Assembly: GCA_036501185.1 (NCBI GenBank)
Contig: DASYAU010000149.1
Coordinates: 11,799 to 75,798 of the forward strand
Source of the DNA: Korobacter sp036501185
GTDB lineage: Bacteria > Acidobacteriota > Terriglobia > Terriglobales > Acidobacteriaceae
Length of the DNA stretch: 64,000 nt
Direction: 5' to 3'
Part shown: in pieces, positions 52,008 through 59,470 of the stretch
Position numbering within the stretch: the first letter of the stretch is position 1
Layout of the letters: the number at the start of each line of letters is the position of its first letter
The notes under the pieces: model-generated
What the model was told of the DNA's origin: nothing
Database searches by the model: none
The model's input: only the letters and a program-made list of their open reading frames with translations
Made by a program: the position numbers and the translations under genes

Positions 52008-52313
52008 CTAGATTTCCTCCCGCACCTTTTTCGTCATCTCGCGGACGGCAGTTTCGTCGCGCCGGTACCACATCCATTGTCCGCGGCGCTGAATGTTGAC
52101 GAGACCAGAGTCGGCAAGAACTTTCATGTGGTGCGAGATGGTGGGCTGCGAGAGCTTGATGCGAGCTTCGATGTCTCGCGCGCAAAGGCCGGTGGATTCC
52201 CCAATCGAGCAGTGGCCCTTTTCACCCAATAAGTGCAGGATGCGACGGCGGGTAGGATCGGCGATCGCCCGAAGTTGCTCAGTGAGATGAGCGTTGCCGT
52301 TTTTCGTATTCAT
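52008..52313 (-). CDS. ArsR-family transcriptional regulator
   Basis: A 101-residue winged-helix repressor. The DNA-recognition part is LSQPTISHHMKVLADSGLV, the wing is RRGQWMWYRRDE, and the N-terminal helix is LTEQLRAIADPTRRRILHLL. The classical metal motif ELCVCDL is absent; only Cys in GHCSIG and GLCARD are seen, so the ligand is uncertain. I chose ATG 52313: TATATT lies seven bases upstream, while ATG 52319 would sit next to the -10. A perfect inverted repeat lies just upstream, suggesting autoregulation. No obvious target gene adjoins it. Confidence 0.88.
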   Translation of the reverse strand: MNTKNGNAHLTEQLRAIADPTRRRILHLLGEKGHCSIGESTGLCARDIEARIKLSQPTISHHMKVLADSGLVNIQRRGQWMWYRRDETAVREMTKKVREEI

Positions 52314-52320
52314 GTTCATC

Positions 52321-52326
52321 AATATA
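52321..52326 (-). promoter_or_regulatory. -10 element giving a probable leaderless arsR mRNA
   Basis: On the minus strand TATATT is followed by seven bases (GATGAAC) and ATG 52313. Confidence 0.5.
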
Positions 52327-52327
52327 G

Positions 52328-52340
52328 ACACGAGGCGTGT
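52328..52340. promoter_or_regulatory. inverted repeat, putative ArsR operator
   Basis: ACACG (52328-52332) and CGTGT (52336-52340) are perfect complements around AGG. The repeat lies between the -10 and the expected -35 of arsR, where a bound repressor would block RNA polymerase. Confidence 0.45.
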
Positions 52341-52354
52341 GAATAGAGCATGAA

Positions 52355-52377
52355 CAAAAGCGCGCCGGCAGCGCGCT
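52355..52377 (-). terminator. terminator after the SPOR gene
   Basis: AGCGCGC (52359-52365) and GCGCGCT (52371-52377) form a 7-bp stem. On the minus strand it ends in TTTTG before the arsR promoter. Confidence 0.65.
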
Positions 52378-52395
52378 TTCCCGAATCGAACTCGA

Positions 52396-52992
52396 TTACT
52401 TTTTCAGGATCGGATTGTAGCCATCACTGACAAGACGATTGCGGATGTTTTCCGCATCGGCAATGTCGGTGAATGGCCCAACTTGCACGTGGTAGAGCCT
52501 GTCGTTGGGTGGATTGGTGGCAATCTGCACCGCGTAGCTCTTTTTGCGCAAGGCGTCGGCGAGCGCCTGCGCGTCTTCTTGCTTGCTGACAGCAGCCACT
52601 TGCACCAGATAACCGCTGCCGGGTCGAGCGATCTCAGGCGCAACCGCGGTCCCTTTGGGCGTCGTTGGATCGGCCATCGGCTTCTCGGCTGCGGGCTGCG
52701 CGTCGGGTGCCGAAAGCTTGTCGTCCGGCCCTTTCTGCTCCACAGATTTGTAGAAAGAGAGATCGGGCTTGTTTTCCGCGGTCGTCGCAGGATGTGCGGA
52801 GCTGCTGCCAGAAGGCTTTGGCGCTGAAGGATCGGCCGGCGCTGAGGTGTCGGCTATCGCCGCGGTTTTCACCGAGTTCTTGCCGAGCGAGTAGCCGAGT
52901 CCGAGAAACACCGCGCAGAGCGCCGCGAGGGCGAAAAACAGGCCGAGGAGCTTTCCGATGCCGAGAGTGATTTCCGTGTCCTGGGATGCCAT
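52396..52992 (-). CDS. SPOR-domain membrane protein
   Basis: A 198-residue protein. A transmembrane helix lies at about 13-36. A Pro/Ala/Ser-rich linker follows, then a C-terminal SPOR domain at about 125-196 (YLVQVAAVSKQEDAQALADAL and YHVQVGPFTDIADAENIR). SPOR domains bind glycan strands lacking stem peptides and often mark septal proteins. It starts 15 bases after the slipin gene, so the two are probably co-transcribed. Confidence 0.87.
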   Translation of the reverse strand: MASQDTEITLGIGKLLGLFFALAALCAVFLGLGYSLGKNSVKTAAIADTSAPADPSAPKPSGSSSAHPATTAENKPDLSFYKSVEQKGPDDKLSAPDAQPAAEKPMADPTTPKGTAVAPEIARPGSGYLVQVAAVSKQEDAQALADALRKKSYAVQIATNPPNDRLYHVQVGPFTDIADAENIRNRLVSDGYNPILKK

Positions 52993-53007
52993 TGGAGCTT
53001 CAAATCC

Positions 53008-53787
53008 TCAGTGCTTGCTGTCGACTCTATTCTGAATGATCTGCTGAATGCCTTGCATGAGGTCGATTGGGACGGGGAAGATGACGGTCGTATTTTTCTC
53101 GACGCCGATTTCCGTAAGCGTTTGCAAATAGCGCAACTGGATAGACGCCGGCTCGGCAGCGAGTAGGTGAGCGGCTTCCGTGAGTCGCTGGGCGGCCGCG
53201 AATTCGCCTTCCGCGTGGATGATCTTGGAACGCTTTTCGCGCTCCGCTTCGGCCTGCTTTGCCATGGCGCGGGTCATGGTCTCTGGCAAGTCGACCTGTT
53301 TCACTTCGACGCTGGTGACCTTCACACCCCACGGATCGGTGTGTTGATCGAGGATCGTCTGGAGACGGAGATTGATCTTGTCGCGATGGGCGAGCAGTTC
53401 GTCGAGATCGACTTCGCCGAGCACGGAACGAAGCGTGGTCTGGGCGAATTGCGAGGTCTGGTAGCGATAGTTGGAAACTTGCACAATGGCGCGGTTGGGA
53501 TCAACGACACGCAGGAAGATGACGGCATTCACTTTGAGGGTGACGTTGTCGCGGGTGATGATGTCCTGCGGGGGAACTTCGAGGGCGTCCTGTTGCAGCG
53601 ATACACGGACGACCCGCTGGAAAGGCGCGAAGATGAGCACGAGCCCAGGGCCCTTTGGTTGCTCAGCGAGTCGGCCGAGGGTGAACACGACCGCGCGCTC
53701 GTACTCGGGAATGATCTTGATGCAGCTCAATATCCAAAAGCCAACGATGATGATGGGAATAATGCCGAAAATACCGAGCGAAGCCAT
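53008..53787 (-). CDS. slipin (SPFH/stomatin-like membrane protein)
   Basis: A 259-residue protein with an N-terminal hydrophobic hairpin (IFGIIPIIIVGFWILSCI) and an SPFH domain. Marks are EYERAVVFTLGRLAEQPKGP, ITRDNVTLKVNAVIFLRVVDP and LDELLAHRDKINLRLQ. A helical region (AKQAEAEREKRSKII) leads to the oligomerising C-terminus. Slipins form membrane scaffolds and are usually paired with NfeD proteases, which is the case here (111 bases upstream). ATG 53787 has a full AGGAGG. Confidence 0.94.
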   Translation of the reverse strand: MASLGIFGIIPIIIVGFWILSCIKIIPEYERAVVFTLGRLAEQPKGPGLVLIFAPFQRVVRVSLQQDALEVPPQDIITRDNVTLKVNAVIFLRVVDPNRAIVQVSNYRYQTSQFAQTTLRSVLGEVDLDELLAHRDKINLRLQTILDQHTDPWGVKVTSVEVKQVDLPETMTRAMAKQAEAEREKRSKIIHAEGEFAAAQRLTEAAHLLAAEPASIQLRYLQTLTEIGVEKNTTVIFPVPIDLMQGIQQIIQNRVDSKH

Positions 53788-53898
53788 AAAACCTCCTGCA
53801 GGAGTTCAAGCGGATTGTATCTCGTATTGACGCAGGGATGTAGGAAGGATTGGTGGAGGGCGAGCCGAGCGCCGGATTGGTAAACAGCTTTGGATCGC

Positions 53899-55209
53899 CT
53901 AGCGATGAACCAACGGCTCTGCAGCAGCTTTGTTAACAGGCTCCACAAGCAGCGTGAGGCCGTCGACCGCTCGAACTTTTACCGGCTCTCCGACCGGAAT
54001 AGCCACCGAAGCTTGCGCGTTCCAAATCTCGCCGCGGACCAGCACTTGGCCCGACGGCGACAGCGCAGAGCGGGTAATACCGGATTGGCCGATCATGCCT
54101 TCGACCCCGGTGGTGACTTTGTTGCGGCGGGCGCGAATGGCGATGGTCATGAGGAAAACGGAGATCAAGCCAAATGGAATGGCGACCGAGATCGCGGTCA
54201 GGAAATGGATACGCATTTCCGGAATGGGAGCATCTACCAGCAACAGTGCACCGAGAGTGAGCAAAACGACTCCACCTATCCCGAGAATGCCATGGGTTGT
54301 GTACTTGGCTTCGAGAATGAAGAAGACGAACGAAGCGAGGATCAGAGTAACGGCGGCAAATCGGACCGGCAGCAGGTTGAAGGCGAAGATCGCCAGCAGG
54401 ATGAAGATCACGCCGAGCACGCCCGGGATGATTGCGCCGGGATGGTTGAACTCCGCGTAGAGCGCGATGGCGCCGATCGCGAAGATGAGGAACGCAATGT
54501 TGGGATCTACGAGGAACCCCATGATGCGTTCGCGAAGGGATGGATCGTAATCCTTGATTGGCTGCGAGGCTGTGCGCATTACCATCGTGCTTCCGTCGAA
54601 ACGGTGCAGCGTGCGGCCATTGAGCTGCGACAGCAGGTCATCGTCATTTTTCGCGATGACGTCGATCAAGTGCTGATCGAGCGCTTCCTTATCGCTGAAC
54701 GCTTTCGATTCGCGGACGGCTGATTCCGCAAGGGCGACGTTGCGCCCACGCTTTTCGGTATAGGAACGCATGAAGGCAGCGAGATCATTTTCGATCTTCA
54801 TCTTCATGGTGTCGTCCTGCTTGGTTTCAGAAACGCCGAACGCGAGCGCGACGGGATGCGCTGACCCGGTATTCGTGCCGGGAGCCATCGCGGCGATGTC
54901 GGCCGATTCGAGGATGAAGAAGCCCGCGGAGGCAGCGTTGGCGCCGCTTGGCGCAACGTAAATGATCACCGGCACCGGCGAGGTCAGGATGTCGTGGATA
55001 ATCTCTCGGGTCGAGGTGACGAGGCCGCCAGGCGTTTTCAATTCAATCAGGACTGCGGTCGCATGTTCCTGGGCTGCGAAATCGATACCCCGGTGAATGT
55101 ACTCAGCGCTGATCGGTTGGATAGTGTCGTCCACCTTGAGGCGAACGACTTGAGCGACGCAGGGAAGCGCGAAGAGAAGAGCAGCTAGCAGCAGGACCGG
55201 GCGTCGCAT
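53899..55209 (-). CDS. NfeD family membrane serine protease (NfeD1b type)
   Basis: A 436-residue protein with three parts. After a signal peptide comes a ClpP-class protease domain (about 20-220) with TPGGLVTST and the nucleophile-region Ser94 in ANAASAGF. Four to five helices follow (about 235-360), then a C-terminal OB-fold NfeD domain (VEGMIGQSGITRSAL). In the archaeal homologue the partner slipin is a substrate. ATG 55209 has GGAGGT upstream. It lies 13 bases after the TPR gene and precedes the slipin gene. Confidence 0.92.
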   Translation of the reverse strand: MRRPVLLLAALLFALPCVAQVVRLKVDDTIQPISAEYIHRGIDFAAQEHATAVLIELKTPGGLVTSTREIIHDILTSPVPVIIYVAPSGANAASAGFFILESADIAAMAPGTNTGSAHPVALAFGVSETKQDDTMKMKIENDLAAFMRSYTEKRGRNVALAESAVRESKAFSDKEALDQHLIDVIAKNDDDLLSQLNGRTLHRFDGSTMVMRTASQPIKDYDPSLRERIMGFLVDPNIAFLIFAIGAIALYAEFNHPGAIIPGVLGVIFILLAIFAFNLLPVRFAAVTLILASFVFFILEAKYTTHGILGIGGVVLLTLGALLLVDAPIPEMRIHFLTAISVAIPFGLISVFLMTIAIRARRNKVTTGVEGMIGQSGITRSALSPSGQVLVRGEIWNAQASVAIPVGEPVKVRAVDGLTLLVEPVNKAAAEPLVHR

Positions 55210-55222
55210 TGTGGACCTCCGC

Positions 55223-56821
55223 TCAGGGCTTAGGAGTCTCACTTACATTAGATTCTATGCTCCGCTTAAGGGTAAGCGCGGCAGAATTCGTGGGCTCGAG
55301 TTGGAGCGCGGAGTCTATCTGCTGGGCGGCGGCTGCATTGTCTTTTCGCGCCAGAGCTAGGCGCGCCAAGACCAGGTAGGCGTCGGCACTCGGATGCAGC
55401 TTCAGGGAAGCCTCAGCTTCGCGGGCCGCGGCTGCAGGGTCGCTGGTCTCAAGCGCGCGAGCGAGGCCGGCGTAAATCGCTGGGTTTGCGGAGTCGTACT
55501 GAAGTGCTTCGCGGAACTGCTTTTCGGCCTGCGAGGCGAAACCCTGGTTTAGAAGGTCGCGCCCGCGCTCCAGGTGATACGCAGCGTGGGTCTTGGGATC
55601 GGCGTTAGAGAGGCGCTGCTCGGCGACGTTTTCAATCTCCATGGCAACTTGCAAGTACGAGGTTTCGTCGTAGGTGCGCTTCAGGCGTTCCATGGGAATG
55701 CGCTGCGAAGTGGATGACGAATCGCTATGAGCCACGTTGGCGACAGCAGCGCCGGAGAGCTGATCGAGGAAGGACTTGGCTTCCGCATCATCGGGATGCT
55801 GCTGGATGTCGTCGCGCAGCTGGCGGACGGCGCCGGTGGAATCACCGGTTCGAACCAGGGCCACGGCCAGATTGAAGCGATAGTCACCATCGCTGGGGTC
55901 GGCGGCAACCGCCTTTTGTAGGTAGTCGACTTCGCTACGGCGATTGCGCCGAGCGGCAATCACGCCGAGGTTGTTGTAGATCGAGGGCATGGGCAGGCGG
56001 GTGAGCAGGAAGGTGAAAGCATCGTGGGCGCGGTCGTAGTCCGCTTTGTAGAAAGCTGCAAGGCCCAGCTCGAAGTTGGCTTCGTTGGCTAGCGGATCGG
56101 TCTTCGGAATACGTGAGAACCAGTTCTCAGCCTGATCGTAATCGCGATTTTCAAAGTATGCCTTGCCGAGTTGCAGCATGGCACGGGTGTAATTCGGATT
56201 CAGGCGGATCGATTCTTTCAGGCGGCTAATTTTCTCTCCGCGAGTTCCGGCAGTTATCCCACGAATGTAATTTTCGAAGGCATCGAGCCGAATGCCCGTT
56301 GAGGCACGCACGAAATCTGCCTTGGTTCCCGCGGGCTGGTGCTGCATTTCGCCGAGTAAATCCCACGCAAGCCCGGATTGGATGTTCATGAGTGACGTGA
56401 GTGGGCCGCTGCTGCTGATGGTCGGGTGAAGCTTTAGCGCTTTCATGTCGAGCAGCTGGGCCTCGGCCGTGAAGGCGTTGCCGTCGAAGTTGTAGTGGCC
56501 GATCACGACGTAATCGGCATCCATTTGCTCGGCCATGCGATACAGCGTAGCGAGCGACGGATGCAGGGTTTGCGGAACGCCGAAACGATCGAATGCGAGC
56601 AGGCGCTCGTCACGGCTGATGACATAAATGCCCGGTGATGCCATACGCTGGCCCAAAAGTTCAGGGAAGGCTTCGCCGATCCATTCCAGCCCCGGGGCTT
56701 TGGAGGCATTGTCAAACGGGAGCACAAGCAGGGTTTGAGCTCCGGCATGTGCCTGGGCGAAGGCTGCGGAGGCAAGCACGGCAAAGCTGAGAACGAAGCG
56801 CAGGCTGCGGCGAAAATTCAA
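55223..56821 (-). CDS. secreted FlgO/TolB-like and TPR protein
   Basis: A 532-residue exported protein. A signal peptide is at 1-27 (FVLSFAVLASAAFAQAHA). A FlgO/TolB-like domain (QTLLVLPFDNASKAPGLEWI, about 28-160) is followed by seven or more TPRs (AMLQLGKAYFENRDYDQAENW and later units). It shares this domain order with the extracytoplasmic half of the kinase at 29588. The start appears to be TTG 56821, since no ATG or GTG with a signal peptide is available. It is the first gene of the NfeD-slipin-SPOR series. Confidence 0.85.
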   Translation of the reverse strand: MNFRRSLRFVLSFAVLASAAFAQAHAGAQTLLVLPFDNASKAPGLEWIGEAFPELLGQRMASPGIYVISRDERLLAFDRFGVPQTLHPSLATLYRMAEQMDADYVVIGHYNFDGNAFTAEAQLLDMKALKLHPTISSSGPLTSLMNIQSGLAWDLLGEMQHQPAGTKADFVRASTGIRLDAFENYIRGITAGTRGEKISRLKESIRLNPNYTRAMLQLGKAYFENRDYDQAENWFSRIPKTDPLANEANFELGLAAFYKADYDRAHDAFTFLLTRLPMPSIYNNLGVIAARRNRRSEVDYLQKAVAADPSDGDYRFNLAVALVRTGDSTGAVRQLRDDIQQHPDDAEAKSFLDQLSGAAVANVAHSDSSSTSQRIPMERLKRTYDETSYLQVAMEIENVAEQRLSNADPKTHAAYHLERGRDLLNQGFASQAEKQFREALQYDSANPAIYAGLARALETSDPAAAAREAEASLKLHPSADAYLVLARLALARKDNAAAAQQIDSALQLEPTNSAALTLKRSIESNVSETPKP

Positions 56822-56851
56822 TGTCGTTGGCCGGACATTCAGGATAAAGCG

Positions 56852-56857
56852 ATTATA
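56852..56857 (-). promoter_or_regulatory. -10 element of the TPR-NfeD operon
   Basis: A perfect TATAAT on the minus strand lies 30 bases before the TTG start. The -35 match is weak (GCTACA). Confidence 0.45.
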
Positions 56858-56952
56858 ACGGCCATATTAGGCCGTGTAGCAGCGGCAACCGCACCATGGT
56901 CCCTGACCTCTAATAGATGCCGCCACTCGAAATGCAAAGGGAGATGAACAAA

Positions 56953-57441
56953 ATGAAGAAACTTGCCTATATCGCGACGCTGGCAATCATGTCAGCGGGA
57001 TTCGTTGTGGCGCAAAGTACGGCTGCAGGAAGCGCGAGCGCACAGGAACAGGGTTCGACGACGCAGCAGTCGCAACAGCCGATGAGCGAGCAGACGCCGT
57101 CGGGTGGCACGAGCACTACGCCTCCGGCTACACCCGGCTCTTCGGTGCCAAATAACACTACGGGACAGACGCCGGCCCCTGGTGATCCGTCGCAGACCGG
57201 GAATGCTCCGGCGAGCACATCACCGGATACCGCTCCGTCCACTCCGGCACCGGCTCCGCAGACGGTTCCTCCGCCTGACACAACCGAGCCCGCACCGCAA
57301 ACGGCTCCTCCGGCAACGGGTGCAGCGGCGGGTAGCGCTGCGACTCCACAGGACAACAGTACGCCCAAAGCGGACAATTCGAATCCTGTGAACCAGACGA
57401 ATCCGGCATCACCGGCGCCGAATCCACAACCTCAGAAGTAA
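56953..57441 (+). CDS. secreted Pro/Thr/Ser/Gln-rich low-complexity protein
   Basis: A 162-residue protein. The signal peptide is KKLAYIATLAIMSAGFVVAQ. The mature part is almost wholly Pro, Thr, Ser, Ala, Gln, Gly and Asn, without aromatic residues, hence intrinsically disordered. No domain is recognised. ATG 56953 lies nine bases after AAAGGGAG; ATG 56944 abuts that site and is less likely. The codon pattern and a strong terminator argue that it is real. It could be a wall- or surface-associated linker. Confidence 0.7.
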   Translation: MKKLAYIATLAIMSAGFVVAQSTAAGSASAQEQGSTTQQSQQPMSEQTPSGGTSTTPPATPGSSVPNNTTGQTPAPGDPSQTGNAPASTSPDTAPSTPAPAPQTVPPPDTTEPAPQTAPPATGAAAGSAATPQDNSTPKADNSNPVNQTNPASPAPNPQPQK

Positions 57442-57456
57442 GAGTTAGAATTCTCC

Positions 57457-57480
57457 AGCCCCGCAAAGAGCGGGGCTTTT
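57457..57480 (+). terminator. terminator after the Pro/Thr-rich gene
   Basis: AGCCCCGC (57457-57464) and GCGGGGCT (57470-57477) with loop AAAGA, then TTTTC. Confidence 0.88.
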
Positions 57481-58818
57481 CTATGCGCGGCGGCGTTCAA
57501 TCTCCGCCTGCACTTCGGTCGGCACTTGAACCAAAGAGTCGGGCGACGGCCGGACCTCACGCAGTCGGCCAACTTCATCGGTGATCAGCCGGGCGCTGCG
57601 CTGGTACGTCAAGTACGACCACGCCCACTGGATCATGACGATGAGCCGGTTGCGGAAGCCGATCAGAAACAGGATGTGGATGAAGAGCCATGCAAGCCAC
57701 GCGGGATACCCCGTGAGCTTGAACTTGGGGAATTGCGCGACAGCGGCTGCTCGGCCGATGGTGGCAAGACTGCCTTTATCGTTGTACCGGAACGGCGTGC
57801 GCGGACGAGTATGCAGGTCGTTGGCGATCGTCTTAGCGACGTAGCGGCCCATCTGCATGGCGGCGGGCGCGACGCCTGGAACGAGTTTGCCGTTCTCGCC
57901 TTTGGACGCCGCGAGGTCGCCAACAACAAACACCTCGGGGTGGCCGGCGACAGAACAATCAGGCAGTACCGGAACGCGTCCTGCGCGATCGACGTCTGGG
58001 CTTAAAGCTCGACCTAGAGGAGATGCGGCGACTCCGGCAGCCCACAGCGTGACTGACGAGGGGAGAACTTCGCTGCCGATGTGTACTTCATGGGCAGTCA
58101 CTTCGGTGACGACTGCATTGGTGCGTACTTCGACCCCAAGCTTCTTGAGCTGATCTTCGGCGCTCTGCGAAAGCTCCGGGGTGTAGGCGGCGAGCACGCG
58201 CGGTCCGCCTTCAACCAGCAGGATGCGCGTGCGACGAAGATCAATGTTGCGGAAGTCGCTTGCCAGCGCCTTGCGTGCGACTTCGGAGATGGTTCCGGCA
58301 AGTTCAACGCCGGTGGGTCCGCCGCCGACGATCACGAAATTAATATCTTCGTGGCGACCGTGTAACGCGGCAGCGCGCTCCGCGTCTTCGAAGGCAGTTA
58401 GCACGCGACGCCGCATCTCGAGCGCGTCTTCAATCGTCTTCAATCCCGGCGCCAGCGGCTCCCATTCATCATGTCCAAAGTAGGAGTGTCGCGCGCCCGC
58501 GGCTACCACCAGGTAGTCGTAGGGAAGCTCACTATCCGCAGTGAGGACGAGCTTGCGATCGAGATCGAAGCCCTTGACTTCGCACAAAAGGACTTCCGCA
58601 TAGCGGTTGTGCGCAAACACGGAACGAAGTGGGGCTGCAATTTCGGCCGGGGAAAGGCCGGCGGTAGCGACCTGGTAAAGCAGCGGCTGGAAGGTGGTGC
58701 GGTTCTTGCGATCAAGCAGGAGCACCTGCACGGGTTGCGAAGCCAGATGCTTGACGACTTCCAAACCGCTGAAGCCACCACCGACGACGATCACGCGTTT
58801 CCTGCTGGTCTCCGCCAT
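57481..58818 (-). CDS. ndh: type II NADH dehydrogenase (NDH-2)
   Basis: A 445-residue flavoprotein that passes electrons from NADH to quinone without pumping protons. The FAD site is VVGGGFSGLEV and the NAD site is VIVGGGPTGVELAG. VFVVGDLAA and the quinone-side AAMQMGRYVAKTI are also present. The C-terminal hydrophobic segment (WLAWLFIHILFLIGF) anchors it to the membrane, as in the family. ATG 58818 begins the conserved part. TATCTC lies six bases upstream, a weak version of the short-leader layout. Confidence 0.93.
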   Translation of the reverse strand: MAETSRKRVIVVGGGFSGLEVVKHLASQPVQVLLLDRKNRTTFQPLLYQVATAGLSPAEIAAPLRSVFAHNRYAEVLLCEVKGFDLDRKLVLTADSELPYDYLVVAAGARHSYFGHDEWEPLAPGLKTIEDALEMRRRVLTAFEDAERAAALHGRHEDINFVIVGGGPTGVELAGTISEVARKALASDFRNIDLRRTRILLVEGGPRVLAAYTPELSQSAEDQLKKLGVEVRTNAVVTEVTAHEVHIGSEVLPSSVTLWAAGVAASPLGRALSPDVDRAGRVPVLPDCSVAGHPEVFVVGDLAASKGENGKLVPGVAPAAMQMGRYVAKTIANDLHTRPRTPFRYNDKGSLATIGRAAAVAQFPKFKLTGYPAWLAWLFIHILFLIGFRNRLIVMIQWAWSYLTYQRSARLITDEVGRLREVRPSPDSLVQVPTEVQAEIERRRA

Positions 58819-58865
58819 ACTTATGAGATACGGCGGGAGGCCCGAAGGTTCCACCTTTTCTGCAA

Positions 58866-59234
58866 TTAAGCAGCGCGGTGGATCACGCGATCAATCACGT
58901 CGGTAACTTCGTTCGGCGAAGTGCCCTTGGCGACGAATCCATCGGTATCGGCCAGGGCGCTTTCCGGGAGGGCGACGGCACCCGAAATCATCACGATGGG
59001 AACCGCCGGCTTCAGGTACCGCATGGCGCGAGCGACATAAGCGCCGTCAACCATTGGCATGTAGTAATCAATGAGGACGGCGTCGAAGTGGCCGTCACGG
59101 AAGAGTTTCAGAGCCTGCTCTCCATCCGTTGCGGTGACTACTTCATAGCCGTATTTTTCGAGCACCATGGCTCGGATGACCAGACCGTTCAGGTCGTCAT
59201 CGACGCAAAGGACTCGTACTTTCGCCGCGGTCAT
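58866..59234 (-). CDS. stand-alone response-regulator receiver domain
   Basis: A 122-residue CheY-like protein with no output domain. The acidic pocket is Asp12-14 (CVDDD), the phosphorylation site Asp56 (LIDYYMP), Ser84 in MISG and Lys103 in FVAKG. GAGGT lies seven bases before ATG 59234. No kinase is nearby. It is divergent from nadE across a 236-base gap with a palindrome. Confidence 0.9.
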   Translation of the reverse strand: MTAAKVRVLCVDDDLNGLVIRAMVLEKYGYEVVTATDGEQALKLFRDGHFDAVLIDYYMPMVDGAYVARAMRYLKPAVPIVMISGAVALPESALADTDGFVAKGTSPNEVTDVIDRVIHRAA

Positions 59235-59347
59235 CGGGACACCTCTGGCGCAAAAGGAAAGATGGGACAACTATTGTGGACAGTTGACCAATTCTTTGTC
59301 GTTTCGCACCGCACGTCAACGACGAACTCGCGGGCTAAGGGAAATCG

Positions 59348-59371
59348 AGCATAAACCCTAGGGCTTATGCT
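59348..59371. promoter_or_regulatory. 24-bp near-perfect palindrome between the receiver gene and nadE
   Basis: The half site AGCATAA at 59348-59354 is matched by TTATGCT at 59365-59371. The centre CCCTAGGG (59356-59363) is itself palindromic. Only one opposed pair (59355 and 59364) does not match. It lies 64-87 bases before the nadE -35, in a divergent region. Confidence 0.6.
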
Positions 59372-59434
59372 GAGAACTTTCTTCATAGAACAGAAACAAA
59401 CCTACAGTAAGCAAGGAAGTTACTGGGGTAGAAC

Positions 59435-59464
59435 TTGGCGCGGTACTTACCTCGCCATTACACT
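59435..59464 (+). promoter_or_regulatory. nadE promoter giving a probable leaderless mRNA
   Basis: TTGGCG (59435-59440) and TACACT (59459-59464) are separated by 18 bases. Six bases (GGATGA) then lead to GTG 59471. Confidence 0.55.
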
Positions 59465-59470
59465 GGATGA

